Source: Tessaracoccus antarcticus (GTDB taxonomy: Bacteria; Actinomycetota; Actinomycetes; Propionibacteriales; Propionibacteriaceae). Taken from it: a DNA stretch of 57,959 nt. Both the position numbers and the translations under genes were made by a program. Below the pieces are notes generated by a model. It made no database searches, had not been told where the DNA came from, and saw only the letters and a list, made by a program, of their open reading frames with translations. This document shows, one piece after another, positions 25,508 through 35,328 of the stretch (position 1 is its first letter; each line of letters opens with the position of its first letter). The stretch covers positions 1 through 57,959 of the forward strand of contig NZ_REFW01000008.1 of assembly GCF_003688855.1 (NCBI RefSeq), given 5' to 3'.

Positions 25508-28186
25508 TCACAGCTCACGCAGGGCCGTCACGTCGACGGTCCGCAAACGGCGCATCATCCCGGCGACCACAACCAGTACCAGACCAAGGACCACGGCAGC
25601 CACAGCGGCCAGATAGCCCCACGGAACCGAGACCGCCGCGGGCGGTGGGTCGAAGACACCGGTGAGGACCTTGACAAGCATCCCGGTCAGCAGGCTGCCG
25701 ATTGCAGCCCCGAAGGTGATCCCGGCGACCAGCACAACTGTGGCCTCAGCCACCAGAAATCCAGCCAGCTGGCCGGGTCTCGCTCCCAGCGCGACAGCGA
25801 TCGCGAACGTGCGCCGTCGCTCTGCGAACCCCAGGGCCAGGAGCAGGCCGCTGGCTGCGGCAGCCAGTAGTCCTGCGAACCCCAGCTCGATCCGGGTGAG
25901 GCCGGCCAGATCGACGGAGGTCAGGCTGGAGCCGATGGCTGCGCGACTGGTGCCAATCTCGGACACCTTCGCCGTCGGCCCGACAACTCCGGACACCCCG
26001 GCCGCCACTGCGCCGGTGTTCGTCCCGCCGGTGTTCACCAGAAACGCTCCAACAGCGTCACTGCCGGTCTGCTGTGCCACGTAGTCGGCGTTCGCGACGA
26101 GGAAGCTGTCCCGGGGGGCGGTCGGGAACTCCCGAACGATGCCGGCGTAGTGGAACAGGACATTTGTGTATGCCTTGGTGCGGCCGTCCTGTAGGCGAAG
26201 GGACAGCTGGTCCCCGGGCTGCAGTTGGAAATCCTTGACCGTCTCTTCCGAGACCAGGATCGAATCGGGGCGGGCAGCGAGGGTGGCCATCAACTGATTC
26301 GTGGTGCCACCCCGAAAGTAGGCGTCCTGCAACGCGGTTGCCTTCGCGACCGTGCCCGGCCGCACACCGTAGAGATCCTGCAGGTCAGCGCCCACGTAGG
26401 CGTAGCGATGCTGGAGAGGTTCGACGGCGCGGACGCCGGGTACCTCGGCGATCTTCTGGGCCTGGTCGGGGCCGACCGCCGCCCCCGGTGACTCGGTCAC
26501 CGCCACGTCAGCGCCGTTGGTAAGTACGGCGTCCACCTCGGCCTGGTGCCGGTAGGTCGCGTTGAACGAAGCGGTCGACGCCGCGAAGGCAACGGCGAGA
26601 GTGAGCATGACCACGGTGCCGGCGACGAGCCGCCGCTGTCGTCGCAGTGTGGCCACCACGGGTCCAGCCAGGGTTCCGGCCAGTGGGCGCGCCAACGTCG
26701 TCAGGATGCGCGTGCCTCGACGCAGGAGGAGGTCAGTCAGTCGCCACGTGAGCAGGGCGCAGCCAAGCCAGAGAAGGGCGGGCCCGGCGAACGCCCAGTA
26801 GCTCACGGACAGTGTCGGCACCCCCTCGGGGACCAGCACCAGGGTGTAGCCACTGCGGCTGGTGACCCAGAAGACGGCGCCGGAGACTGCCAGGACCAGA
26901 AAGTCCAGACCCCACCGGGCCCACAGGGGTGCCCGGTCCTGGCGCCGGACGCTCATCCTGGAGGCGGTGATCGCTTGGTCGGTCAGATCTCGGCGGGCTG
27001 GTAGGACAATGCTCAGCCCTGCCAGTAGGACGGCAAGAGCGGCGGCTCCCAGAACCCAGCCGAACGTCATGGATGGGCTTGAGGTGTTGCCTCCGAGTGG
27101 AGTCGTGGAAAGCAGCCAGGCTATCCCCAGGCCGAGCGTTGCGCCGACACCGGCTGCAGTGCCGGCTTCGGCGAAGGCCAGCCAGAGCACCTGTTTGCGT
27201 GTGGCGCCACGTGTGCGAAGCAGGGCCTGGTCCTGGCGGCGACGGGTCGCACCGGCACGCGCCACCGAGACGGTGAGCAGGCTGGCCAGCACGGCCCCGG
27301 GCAACCCGAGGAACAGGAACAGGATTTGGGCGTAGAGGGAGTCCTGCCGGGCCGCGTCCAGGGTGGCGCCCAGGTTGTCGCCGACCTGTCCTGCGCCCGC
27401 AAGGGTGACCTCCATGTTGCGGGCGGCACCAGCTTCCTGGGCGTAGGCCACCGACGGGTCGGGCGGTAGTTCGTGAGAGCGGATGGCGTGGACCTGGTGA
27501 ATGACCGGGTTGTTTCCGGACGCGACGGCCGGGCCAATGATCTTGTCGAAGACGGAGGCGGGTAGCAGAATCACGTTGTCCGGAGGGGCGACGGGCTGGG
27601 ACTGCGGTGGAGCCCCCACCTTCTGGAAAAAGGAGTCCGCCTGGGGAAGGTCTACCACGCCGTTGACCGTGACGTTCACAGGGGTGCCAGCAATGAGGAT
27701 GGTGACGGTGTCCCCGACGGCAGCTCTCAGGTTTGCCGCGGTCTGCTGGGACAGGAGGACGCCTGCATCCGAGCCGACCAACGTGCGCAGGGATGCCGGG
27801 AAGGTGGACCGGTAATCAGTGGGCAGGCCGATGACCTGACCGGCCCCGGTCTTCTGCTGGGATCCGCCGGTGTTGGCGGAGAAGCCGTCGACGGTGGCGA
27901 AGGATACGGGCAGCGCCTTCACCGTACCGGGCTGCGCCCCCACCGCCTTCTCGACGGCGGCGCTGCTCGCCTCCGGTGCGGCTTGGACCTGCCAATCCAC
28001 CGCGACGCTGGATGTGGCTCGATCCGTCATGGTGGCCTTCGACATGACCAGGAACGACCCGAGGCTGGCCAGCAGTGCGACTGCCAGCGCGATTCCGACG
28101 GTGACCCCGAGTAGCCGGCCGGGTCGTTGACGAACCAGGCCGTGTAGCCACAGGGTGGAGATGGGTGATCGGTGCATGGGTGTCAC
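25508..28186 (-). CDS. ABC transporter permease, FtsX/MacB type
   Basis: 892 residues with about ten membrane segments and two FtsX domains: an N-terminal helix, a large extracytoplasmic domain (about 40-260), three helices, a central helical pair, a second extracytoplasmic domain (about 530-740) and three C-terminal helices. This is the LolCE/BceB-like mechanotransmission type, which expels or moves hydrophobic or peptide compounds and lipoproteins rather than small ions. Overlaps the first ATPase gene by ATGA. Confidence 0.88.
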   Translation of the reverse strand: MTPMHRSPISTLWLHGLVRQRPGRLLGVTVGIALAVALLASLGSFLVMSKATMTDRATSSVAVDWQVQAAPEASSAAVEKAVGAQPGTVKALPVSFATVDGFSANTGGSQQKTGAGQVIGLPTDYRSTFPASLRTLVGSDAGVLLSQQTAANLRAAVGDTVTILIAGTPVNVTVNGVVDLPQADSFFQKVGAPPQSQPVAPPDNVILLPASVFDKIIGPAVASGNNPVIHQVHAIRSHELPPDPSVAYAQEAGAARNMEVTLAGAGQVGDNLGATLDAARQDSLYAQILFLFLGLPGAVLASLLTVSVARAGATRRRQDQALLRTRGATRKQVLWLAFAEAGTAAGVGATLGLGIAWLLSTTPLGGNTSSPSMTFGWVLGAAALAVLLAGLSIVLPARRDLTDQAITASRMSVRRQDRAPLWARWGLDFLVLAVSGAVFWVTSRSGYTLVLVPEGVPTLSVSYWAFAGPALLWLGCALLTWRLTDLLLRRGTRILTTLARPLAGTLAGPVVATLRRQRRLVAGTVVMLTLAVAFAASTASFNATYRHQAEVDAVLTNGADVAVTESPGAAVGPDQAQKIAEVPGVRAVEPLQHRYAYVGADLQDLYGVRPGTVAKATALQDAYFRGGTTNQLMATLAARPDSILVSEETVKDFQLQPGDQLSLRLQDGRTKAYTNVLFHYAGIVREFPTAPRDSFLVANADYVAQQTGSDAVGAFLVNTGGTNTGAVAAGVSGVVGPTAKVSEIGTSRAAIGSSLTSVDLAGLTRIELGFAGLLAAAASGLLLALGFAERRRTFAIAVALGARPGQLAGFLVAEATVVLVAGITFGAAIGSLLTGMLVKVLTGVFDPPPAAVSVPWGYLAAVAAVVLGLVLVVVAGMMRRLRTVDVTALREL

Positions 28187-28878
28187 CTGTCCTGCTCGGG
28201 GGCGGTGTGGATCGTGGCGGCAGCGTCGGTGCGGAGGCGCCCGTCCTCGATGGACCAGCGGTGTGGGTAGCGGTCGGCGACGACCGGGTCATGCGTGGCC
28301 ACCACCAGAGCGGCCCCACTGGAGTCAGCGGCGGCTTCAAGGATGTCCAACACGTGAGCAGCGGTGTCGCGATCCAGCTGGCCTGTGGGTTCGTCGGCCA
28401 GAATGAGGCGGGGTTCCCCGGCGAGGACCCTGGCGATTGCGACGCGCTGGGCCTGTCCACCAGACAGCTCTTCCGGCAGTTGGTCAGCCAGCGACATCAG
28501 ACCCAAGATCGACAGGGCGGCGGTCGCCCGTGCACGTGCCTGGACGGGACTGACGCCCGCGATCAAGGAGACCAGTTCGACGTTCTCAACGACGTCGAGG
28601 GCAGGGATCAGGCTGGGGGACTGGAAGACCACGCCCACCAGGCCTGGGTGATGCTCTGGGTTGTCCAGCCCGGGCCAACTCAGGATCCCGGACGAGGGGC
28701 GGTCCAGACCTGCGACCAAGTGCAGCACGGTGGATTTGCCGGAGCCGGAGGGCCCGGTCAGGGCGATGCGCGCGCCCTGATGGATGGTCAGGTCGGTGTC
28801 GTGCAGGGCGACGAATGCCGTGGATCCTGTGCCGAAGCGACGCGCCAGTTTGGTGCCCTGAACAAGCGGCGAATTCAC
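28183..28878 (-). CDS. ABC transporter ATP-binding protein (first)
   Basis: 231-residue LolD/MacB-type ATPase: Walker A GPSGSGKST, Q loop VVFQSPS, signature LSGGQAQRVAIAR, Walker B LILADEPT and H loop ATHDP. It stands between the second ATPase and the permease, with 4-bp overlaps on both sides, so three genes are translated as a unit. Confidence 0.93.
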   Translation of the reverse strand: MNSPLVQGTKLARRFGTGSTAFVALHDTDLTIHQGARIALTGPSGSGKSTVLHLVAGLDRPSSGILSWPGLDNPEHHPGLVGVVFQSPSLIPALDVVENVELVSLIAGVSPVQARARATAALSILGLMSLADQLPEELSGGQAQRVAIARVLAGEPRLILADEPTGQLDRDTAAHVLDILEAAADSSGAALVVATHDPVVADRYPHRWSIEDGRLRTDAAATIHTAPEQDR

Positions 28879-29582
28879 GATGCCTCCCTGGTGAGCCCGT
28901 GGACCGGACGGCCGTCGGCGAGATGCAGAACCCTGTCAGCCCAACGCAGCACTACCGGGGAGTGCGAGGCGACAACCACTGCGAGGCCTTCGGTTGCGCG
29001 TTGTCGCAGCAGGGCCAGAAGACGTTTCTCACTGCCGGAGTCCAACTCCCCGGTGGGCTCGTCGGCCAGAAGCACGCGCGGCTCGTTGACCACAGCCACG
29101 GCCACGCCCGCGCGGGCGGCCTCGCCGCCGGAGAGGTGCGCCGGCAGGGCGTGTGCTCGGTGACCGATACCAAGCTCATCCAGCAGTTGGGTCGGGTCGA
29201 TGCCAGTGGTGCTGCCTGCAAGCCGCCGAACGAGCTCAAGATTGTCGATCACACTCAGATGCGGCAGCAGGTTTGAGGACTGATAGAGGATGCCCACGAC
29301 CTCCCGGCGAAGCCGTGCCCTGATGGCTTCGGGCTGCCGTGACATCCGGGTGCCGTCGATGCGGACGGTGCCGCCGTCCGGGTCATCCAGACCTCCCAGG
29401 CAGGCGAGGAGGGTGGACTTGCCGGACCCGGAGGGTCCGGCGACGGCAACCACTTCACCTTTGCTGACAGTGAGACTGACCCCCTGCAGCGCGAGAACCT
29501 CCTCGTCGCCAGCATGGTAGAAGCGGTAGAGATTCTCGGCGATCATCACGGGGTCCGCCGCCCGTAGCCCAGAGGTGATCAT
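28875..29582 (-). CDS. ABC transporter ATP-binding protein (second)
   Basis: 235 residues starting at the ATG overlapping the stop of the lipoprotein gene. Walker A GPSGSGKST, Q loop ILYQSSN, signature LSGGE followed by AARAGVAVAVV, Walker B LLADEPT, switch SHSP. The signature lacks the usual QxQRVAIAR continuation (EAARAGVAVA instead), so it may be the weaker half of a heterodimeric ATPase pair. Genes with two non-identical ATPases plus a single double-FtsX permease form a complete exporter. Confidence 0.9.
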   Translation of the reverse strand: MITSGLRAADPVMIAENLYRFYHAGDEEVLALQGVSLTVSKGEVVAVAGPSGSGKSTLLACLGGLDDPDGGTVRIDGTRMSRQPEAIRARLRREVVGILYQSSNLLPHLSVIDNLELVRRLAGSTTGIDPTQLLDELGIGHRAHALPAHLSGGEAARAGVAVAVVNEPRVLLADEPTGELDSGSEKRLLALLRQRATEGLAVVVASHSPVVLRWADRVLHLADGRPVHGLTREAS

Positions 29583-30304
29583 GACCAGGAGAAACTGTCG
29601 GTGATCTTCTTCCACGGATCTACGTTGTCGGCACCCACCGGCCCGGAAAGGGTAAGGACCACCTCGGTGCCTGCTTTGTAATAGACATAGCGCTGTACGT
29701 CGTCGTGGACGGATTTTCCTGTGACCGGGTTTGGCGCCGAGTCCGCCTTGTAGGTCGTCAGGATCACCGGACCGCTGCTCCGCGTGACCTCGGTCGTTTC
29801 CCCCGCTTGGTAGCCGGGTGACGACGCCTGGACCTGCGCCATTTCGGCCTTTGTGACACTCGCGAGAGTCGGTGCCGTCGTGGCCTTCTTCGCCTCGATC
29901 GTCACCGAGTTGAGCTTGTCGGTGAAGGTGGTCAGGGTGGGAGCTCCCGTGCGTGCCCACCCCTCAGGGACCGAGACCGTGAAGGACTGTCCTTGCGGGG
30001 AGAATGGGACGAATGCCTGATTGTCCGGGATGTCCCCGGGCGGATTGATTTCGGGGCTGCCGGTGGTTGTGGGTGGTTGGCTGATGGATGTGCTCTGTGT
30101 CGGTGCGGGTGACGCTGGGGCCCCGTGGGTTTCGCTGGGCGTGGGTGAGTGGCTGATGGCAGAGCCCGGCGCCGGTATGGCTGACGTGGGGGGTTCCGGG
30201 TTGTCGACAGCGTTGGAGCACCCGGACAGTACGGCGACGCTCATGAGCACCCCGACGCTCGCCGTGAATATCCGGGACCGTGGGATTGTGGTCGTTCGCT
30301 TCAT
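29579..30304 (-). CDS. Lipoprotein of the ABC exporter operon
   Basis: 241 residues: signal ending in lipobox LSGC (Cys about 29), a Pro/Ser/Thr-rich linker (about 35-95) and a C-terminal domain of about 145 residues with the pattern FSPQGQSFTVSVPEGWARTG, resembling PsbP/LpqN-like lipoproteins of actinobacteria. It precedes and overlaps the exporter genes by ATGA, so it probably presents substrate to the permease outside the membrane. Confidence 0.85.
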   Translation of the reverse strand: MKRTTTIPRSRIFTASVGVLMSVAVLSGCSNAVDNPEPPTSAIPAPGSAISHSPTPSETHGAPASPAPTQSTSISQPPTTTGSPEINPPGDIPDNQAFVPFSPQGQSFTVSVPEGWARTGAPTLTTFTDKLNSVTIEAKKATTAPTLASVTKAEMAQVQASSPGYQAGETTEVTRSSGPVILTTYKADSAPNPVTGKSVHDDVQRYVYYKAGTEVVLTLSGPVGADNVDPWKKITDSFSWS

Positions 30305-30437
30305 GGGGATGGGCTCCTACCGGGTTGATCCGGACCCGGTGTGGATCCGACTTCTCCGACGCTAGAAGCCGCAAGGCCAGCCCTTGGCCAGCCGTTGGTT
30401 AACGGACGGTAAGGGCATCGCGGACACCGTCCGTCGC

Positions 30438-31805
30438 ATGGGGGTCTCGTGCCAAGCTGTGGTTGTGCGCACCAAAGATCTGGCCTTCCGTGTCCGTGAG
30501 GTTGCCCTGAGCACGGCGGTGGTGGCGGTGCTGTGCCTGGGGCTCCCTCTCGCCCTGACCATCAGGGTCTTGGTTTTCGACGACCAAGCCAAAGAGGTGG
30601 AGCAGATCGCTGTGACGACGGCGGCCAAGCTGTCCGTCGATCCCCCAACCGCACTGGACCGGCCCGAGCTCCCCAGGCAAGCCAGCCAGATTGACCTCGC
30701 CTTCTACGGACCCCAAGGCCAACGCATCGTCGGGACCGGCCCGAACGGTGCAGACCCGGTGGCGAAGAGGGCTGCCGGGGGCGTCGTCGCCACGCAGGGC
30801 GGGCCATGGACCTTGGCGCTGAGCGGCCCGGCAGTGATTGCGGCTGCGCCGGTCACTGATGGATCGACCGTGGTGGGTGTCGTCTGGGTCTCCTCGGATG
30901 CAGCTCCCATCTGGCTGCGCACACTGGGGGCCTGGGCGGCCTTGGTCTCCATCTGCCTGGTGGCCCTCGCTGCTTCCCTGGCTTTGGCCCGACGATCGGC
31001 CGCCAGACTCGGCGACTCCGTCGAGCGGTTGCGCGACACCGCTGTTGCCATCGGCGACGGCGACTTGTCTCGCTGCTCTCCGCCCAGCGGGATCCTGGAA
31101 CTGGATGAGGTTGGCGAGGCACTCACCACGACGGCGATGCGGTTGAGTGAACTCCTGCACCGCGAACGCGCCCTCGGCGCCGCCGCCTCGCACCAGTTGC
31201 GCACACCGCTGATGCGACTGCAGCTCCTGCTCGACTCGGCGGACATCACTCTGGGTGGATCCGGACAGCCCGACCGGGCTGATCTCATTCGCGAGGCGGC
31301 CCATGAAGTCCAAACGCTAAGGACCCAACTCGAGGAACTGCTATCCCTCACACGGGAGCGATCTGAGAACGACCACGAACGACACGCACTGGACCTGGCG
31401 GCCGTGCTGGAGCAGGTGTGTCAACGGCACAACGCCATCGCCGCCGCTCACGAGCGCCGCCTCGTTGTGGGCCTCGACGAAGGCCTCCCAGCGGTCGTGG
31501 GCTCCACCTCAGCTGTCGGGCACGCGCTGGACGTGTTGGTGGACAACGCCGTGCAGCACGGGCAAGGGACCGTACGGGTGTGGGCACGGGAGACGGTGGG
31601 AACTGTGGCCATCGACGTCACCGACGAGGGGCAGGGTTTCGCCGCGAGGACGGACGACGAACAAACCGGCTCGCAGTCATCTGCCGGCTTGGGTTTGGGT
31701 CTGGCGGCGGCTCTGGTACAAGCGCAGTCCGGTCGACTTGTGCTACCCGGCGCCGGCCACGCTCCGTGCGTCAGTATCATCCTGAGCCCGTATTTGCAGG
31801 ACTGA
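30438..31805 (+). CDS. Sensor histidine kinase divergent from the ABC operon
   Basis: 455 residues from ATG 30438; GTG 30465 is an alternative and neither has a strong ribosome-binding site. Two membrane helices (about 25-45 and 160-185), a extracytoplasmic domain of about 110 residues between them, HAMP, H box AASHQLRTPLMRL (His about 250), N box and G2 (GLGLGLAAALVQ). The Gln in HQLRTP occurs in a recognised subgroup. Its regulator is probably the gene at 24768, with the exporter operon between them. Confidence 0.87.
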   Translation: MGVSCQAVVVRTKDLAFRVREVALSTAVVAVLCLGLPLALTIRVLVFDDQAKEVEQIAVTTAAKLSVDPPTALDRPELPRQASQIDLAFYGPQGQRIVGTGPNGADPVAKRAAGGVVATQGGPWTLALSGPAVIAAAPVTDGSTVVGVVWVSSDAAPIWLRTLGAWAALVSICLVALAASLALARRSAARLGDSVERLRDTAVAIGDGDLSRCSPPSGILELDEVGEALTTTAMRLSELLHRERALGAAASHQLRTPLMRLQLLLDSADITLGGSGQPDRADLIREAAHEVQTLRTQLEELLSLTRERSENDHERHALDLAAVLEQVCQRHNAIAAAHERRLVVGLDEGLPAVVGSTSAVGHALDVLVDNAVQHGQGTVRVWARETVGTVAIDVTDEGQGFAARTDDEQTGSQSSAGLGLGLAAALVQAQSGRLVLPGAGHAPCVSIILSPYLQD

Positions 31806-32031
31806 GTCGGTATTCATCAAGGTCCGACGTGTTTGACCAACAGCAGCAATTCTGGATGATTGATTTCCAAGCCCACGCACGGCCTTCCAACGCCCACGAT
31901 TCCGGTTCCGCGCGCCTGGATCAAAGGACCGAGCCTCGACCAACTCACACTGTGACGCAGATCAATACACGCATGTGTGCTACCCCAAGGTCGAGGTGCG
32001 ATACGGGTTCCAAAAGCGCCCGTGGCGCCAC

Positions 32032-33303
32032 TTACAGCGTGATTCGGGCCTCGGTGCCGTGAGGGAACCGGGTGGTGGGTAGCAGTTCAAGCCGGCCATG
32101 GAGGTGGCGGACCTGTTCGGACACGATGGCCAGGCCGAGGCCGCTGCCTTGGGTGTCCTGCCCAGCCTCCCGAGCGAAAGGTCGCAGGACAGCCTCCGGG
32201 GAGGCGATGCCGGGGCCGTTGTCGTCGATGCTGATGGTCACTCGCCCGGCCACCAGGTGGGCGCTGAGGCGGATCTGAGTTCCGGTTCCGCTGTACCGCA
32301 CGGCGTTGTCGAGGAGGTTACGAAGGATGGAAGTGGTGGCGGCCACAGGGAGATTTTCATGGGCAGCGTCGGTGAGGTCTACGTCAAGGTCCACCTGCGA
32401 GCCGTCCAGGAGTGGCAATATGTCGCCGGCCACGTGTCGCACGATGGTCTTCAGCGTCTGTTCAGGACGGGGGTCGGTGGTTCCGGCTTGTGCCTGGGCG
32501 AGGTCGAGCAACTGGTTGATCAGGTGTCGGGATCTCTCCATGCCCCCCTTGAGTTCGTCGAGTCTCTCGCGCACGTGGGAACTGTCGGGCGCGATCGCTG
32601 CACGCTCAAGCTGCAACGACATGGCAGTCAGGGGGGTGCGCAGTTCGTGGGCAGCTGCGGCTATGAACAGTCTTTCGTGGGTGACGGCGGCATCAACCCG
32701 GTCGAACTGCGAGTTGAGGGCGATAATGAATCCCCGCAGCTCGTCCGGAGCCTGCTGCACATCCAGGGGGCTGAGGTCGGTGGCGTCACGGCTGTTCACC
32801 TGCTTCGCGAGCTCATTGACGGGGCGCATGACATTCCTGACCACCAGGTAGATGGCCAGCAGGAGCGCGGGCAGGAGGAGCAGCAGGGGGAAGGTCGTGG
32901 CCAAGGCTGTTGTGCGGGCAATCTGATCACGCACCTCAACGGATTGGGACACGACCACCCGGGTGCCTGTGGAGGTGGTGACGACAAAGATCCGCCTGGG
33001 CTGGCCGCCGATCTGGGCCGTTCCGATGCCGTTGGGGGTTGAGCGGGGCAGTGCGGCCTTTGCGAGCGTAGTGACGTCTATGTCTGATGATGTGTCGCCG
33101 AGCGGGATCTCGTCGACGGGGATGGCACCGGGCGTGGTTGTTGCTGCGGCGATCGATGCCACTTGGGCCAGAACGTCGTCCTGCAGGTTCCTTGCCCCCT
33201 GCAGCGCTTGGACATATGCTCCGACACCAGCGGCGCTTGCCATGACGATGGTGACAAGGGCCACGAGCAGGCTCATTCTTCTGGTCAGGGAGCGCCGGGT
33301 CAT
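32032..33303 (-). CDS. Sensor histidine kinase (COG4705-linked system)
   Basis: 423 residues from ATG 33303, overlapping the regulator stop (ATGA). Helices at about 10-30 and 155-180, extracytoplasmic domain of about 120 residues, HAMP, H box AAAAHELRTPLTAM (His about 218), DNGPGI and GSGLGLAIV ATP-lid motifs. An upstream in-frame start would lie inside the regulator gene and is less likely. Works with the regulator at 33300. Confidence 0.9.
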   Translation of the reverse strand: MTRRSLTRRMSLLVALVTIVMASAAGVGAYVQALQGARNLQDDVLAQVASIAAATTTPGAIPVDEIPLGDTSSDIDVTTLAKAALPRSTPNGIGTAQIGGQPRRIFVVTTSTGTRVVVSQSVEVRDQIARTTALATTFPLLLLLPALLLAIYLVVRNVMRPVNELAKQVNSRDATDLSPLDVQQAPDELRGFIIALNSQFDRVDAAVTHERLFIAAAAHELRTPLTAMSLQLERAAIAPDSSHVRERLDELKGGMERSRHLINQLLDLAQAQAGTTDPRPEQTLKTIVRHVAGDILPLLDGSQVDLDVDLTDAAHENLPVAATTSILRNLLDNAVRYSGTGTQIRLSAHLVAGRVTISIDDNGPGIASPEAVLRPFAREAGQDTQGSGLGLAIVSEQVRHLHGRLELLPTTRFPHGTEARITL

Positions 33304-33977
33304 GGCTTCCGGTCTTCTCTGGTCACGGTCCATCCGACTCCGCGGACGTTGCGTACGGCGTCGGCTCCGAGCTTGGCTCGTACCCGGTGGATCAGGTAGT
33401 CGATGGCGTTGCTCTCCACTTCGTTGCCCCACCCGTAGACGCGGTGTTCCAGTTCCTCACGGGACAGAATGATTCCTGGTCGGGTCATGAGGGCGCGGAT
33501 GACGGCGAACTCGCGCCTGGAGAGTGCGACTTCCTCGCCGTCGGCGAGCCATGCACGGTGGGAAGCCACGTCGAGGCTGACCTGGCCGTTGGAGAGGACT
33601 GCATCCATGTGGTCGGCGCCCCTGCGGCGAAGGACGGCGCGGATTCGCGCCATCAACTCGTCAGCCTCGAAAGGCTTTACCAGGTAGTCGTCAGCGCCCA
33701 GGTCGAGGCCTGTGATCCTTGATTCCACCTCGGAGCGGGCGGTGACAACAAGGACGGGGGTGTCGTCGCCGCGGCCGCGCAATTTGGCGAGGAAGCCGGC
33801 GCCGTCGAGTCCGGGCAGCCCAAGGTCCAGCAGCACCACGTCGTAGGCATGGGTCAGCATGCTCTCCAGCCCCGGTTGGGCCCGGCGCACCCAGTCAACG
33901 GCGTAGGCGTCGTCCTCGAGACGTCCGACGAGCGCGGCCCCAACCATGAGATCATCCTCGACGAGAAGAATCCTCAT
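33300..33977 (-). CDS. OmpR-family response regulator (QseB/TctD-like)
   Basis: 225 residues from the ATG at 33977 (MRILLVEDD). Receiver with ED at 7-8, D51 (VLLDLGLPGLDG) and Lys in VKPF; winged helix ending NVRGVGWTV, the QseB/PmrA-type ending. An upstream in-frame start exists but would extend the protein before the conserved receiver start. It sits 37 bp after the COG4705-like gene, so the three genes probably form one operon. Confidence 0.92.
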   Translation of the reverse strand: MRILLVEDDLMVGAALVGRLEDDAYAVDWVRRAQPGLESMLTHAYDVVLLDLGLPGLDGAGFLAKLRGRGDDTPVLVVTARSEVESRITGLDLGADDYLVKPFEADELMARIRAVLRRRGADHMDAVLSNGQVSLDVASHRAWLADGEEVALSRREFAVIRALMTRPGIILSREELEHRVYGWGNEVESNAIDYLIHRVRAKLGADAVRNVRGVGWTVTREDRKP

Positions 33978-34014
33978 GGTTGTTGCCGCATCGACTGCTC
34001 CCGGGGTGGTGTGG

Positions 34015-35289
34015 TTACTTCTTCTGATCAAGTGTGCCAATGACAGTCTGCAGGTTGGTGAGCGCTGACGTGACGTCGGACGCGGAAGGCTGTCCCGCCC
34101 TCAGTGATGTGAGGACGTCGTCTACCGCCGAATCCATGAGGTGCCAATCCTCGGGCGAAGCTGGCTTGATGGCCGCCTCCGCAGTGTCCCACGCGACCTC
34201 GAGATCTTTGACCCGTGCGGTTCCTCCGGGGATGTCACCTGCGCTGACTTTGACGGCCACGTCGTCCACGATGATTGCAAACGGCCGCAGATCGCCGAGG
34301 GGTGACGTGGCGTCGGCCTCGATCCCGGTCGCGGGCTTCCCAGCCGTCACTGGTCCCGATTGCGAGTCCGCCGGTGAGGTGGCCGCAGCGGCCGGATTGA
34401 CCACAGGACCCAGCATGGCGGCAGCCACGGCCACTACAGCTGCGCCCGAAACAGCCCAGGCGTAGTCCCGGGCTGGCGCAACAGCAGGGGCTTGGCCCTT
34501 GGTCCGTACCCCGTGCCGGTTCGCATTGACTTGTTCCCGTACGACGATCCCCACGATGACAGCGAGGAAGAGCACACTCGTCAGTCCGGCGCCCAGCCCG
34601 ATACCGCCGTAGGACGCGGCCTGGGTCAGCAGGTCTCCGAGAGATGCACCCAGCGGCCGGGTGAGGATGTAGGCGATCCAGAAGGTGAGGACGCTGTTGG
34701 CGCCTGCCCTGCGGGCTACCCAGACCACGAGGATGAGCCCGCCGAAGATCAGGACACCGGAGCGGAAGCCCAACGAGAGCGCCTCGGTGGCGAGATCGCC
34801 AGCAGCCGTGCCGAGAGCGAAGGTCGTCAGGATTGCGGCCCAGTAGAATCGCTCTCGCTTGGGCGTGTCGATGGCAGTGATTGCCAGGGTGCGCTCCTGC
34901 TGCCACCACACCGCGAACATGACCGCGAGCACGACGGCGAAGACCGCGGTGCTGACGTAGAGGCTGACGCCGAGGGTGTCGGTGAAGAAGTCGGTGATCT
35001 GGGTGCCGACGATGCTCACCAGCACCACGGTGAGCCAGTACAGCCAGGGCACGTGGTGGCGGGTCCGCAGCTGCGCAACCAGCGTGACCGCCAAGACTGC
35101 GATCATCGCGCCGTCGGTCACAGCCGTGCCCAGACCCACCTGCACGGCGAGGAAGTCGGCGAAGGTCTCGCCGATGGTGGTGGAAAGGATCTTGATCAGC
35201 CAGAACGTTGCGGTGACTGCGGGGACTTTGTTGAGGAAGTCCGCCGCCGAACTCTGGCGCGTGGTGATGTCTTGGGTTGTGTTCACCAC
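34015..35289 (-). CDS. COG4705-like polytopic membrane protein with C-terminal exported domain
   Basis: 424 residues from GTG 35289 (a TTG at 35328 is another possible start). The membrane part (about 15-275) has four similar units, each with a helix bearing a T-T/G-E/D-F pattern: WLIKILSTTIGETFADFL, VVLVSIVGTQITDFFTD, AAILTTFALGTAAGDLAT and IAYILTRPLGASLGDLLT. That four-fold repeat is characteristic of COG4705 proteins, whose function I do not know. A further helix (about 305-325) and a soluble tail of about 100 residues (VDDVAVKVSAGDIPGGTARV) follow; the tail is an addition. Operon with regulator and kinase suggests a signalled envelope function. Confidence 0.8.
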   Translation of the reverse strand: MVNTTQDITTRQSSAADFLNKVPAVTATFWLIKILSTTIGETFADFLAVQVGLGTAVTDGAMIAVLAVTLVAQLRTRHHVPWLYWLTVVLVSIVGTQITDFFTDTLGVSLYVSTAVFAVVLAVMFAVWWQQERTLAITAIDTPKRERFYWAAILTTFALGTAAGDLATEALSLGFRSGVLIFGGLILVVWVARRAGANSVLTFWIAYILTRPLGASLGDLLTQAASYGGIGLGAGLTSVLFLAVIVGIVVREQVNANRHGVRTKGQAPAVAPARDYAWAVSGAAVVAVAAAMLGPVVNPAAAATSPADSQSGPVTAGKPATGIEADATSPLGDLRPFAIIVDDVAVKVSAGDIPGGTARVKDLEVAWDTAEAAIKPASPEDWHLMDSAVDDVLTSLRAGQPSASDVTSALTNLQTVIGTLDQKK

Positions 35290-35328
35290 GCCAGTCAAGG
35301 GCTCCAAACTTAGCTGGGCATTAGGCAA

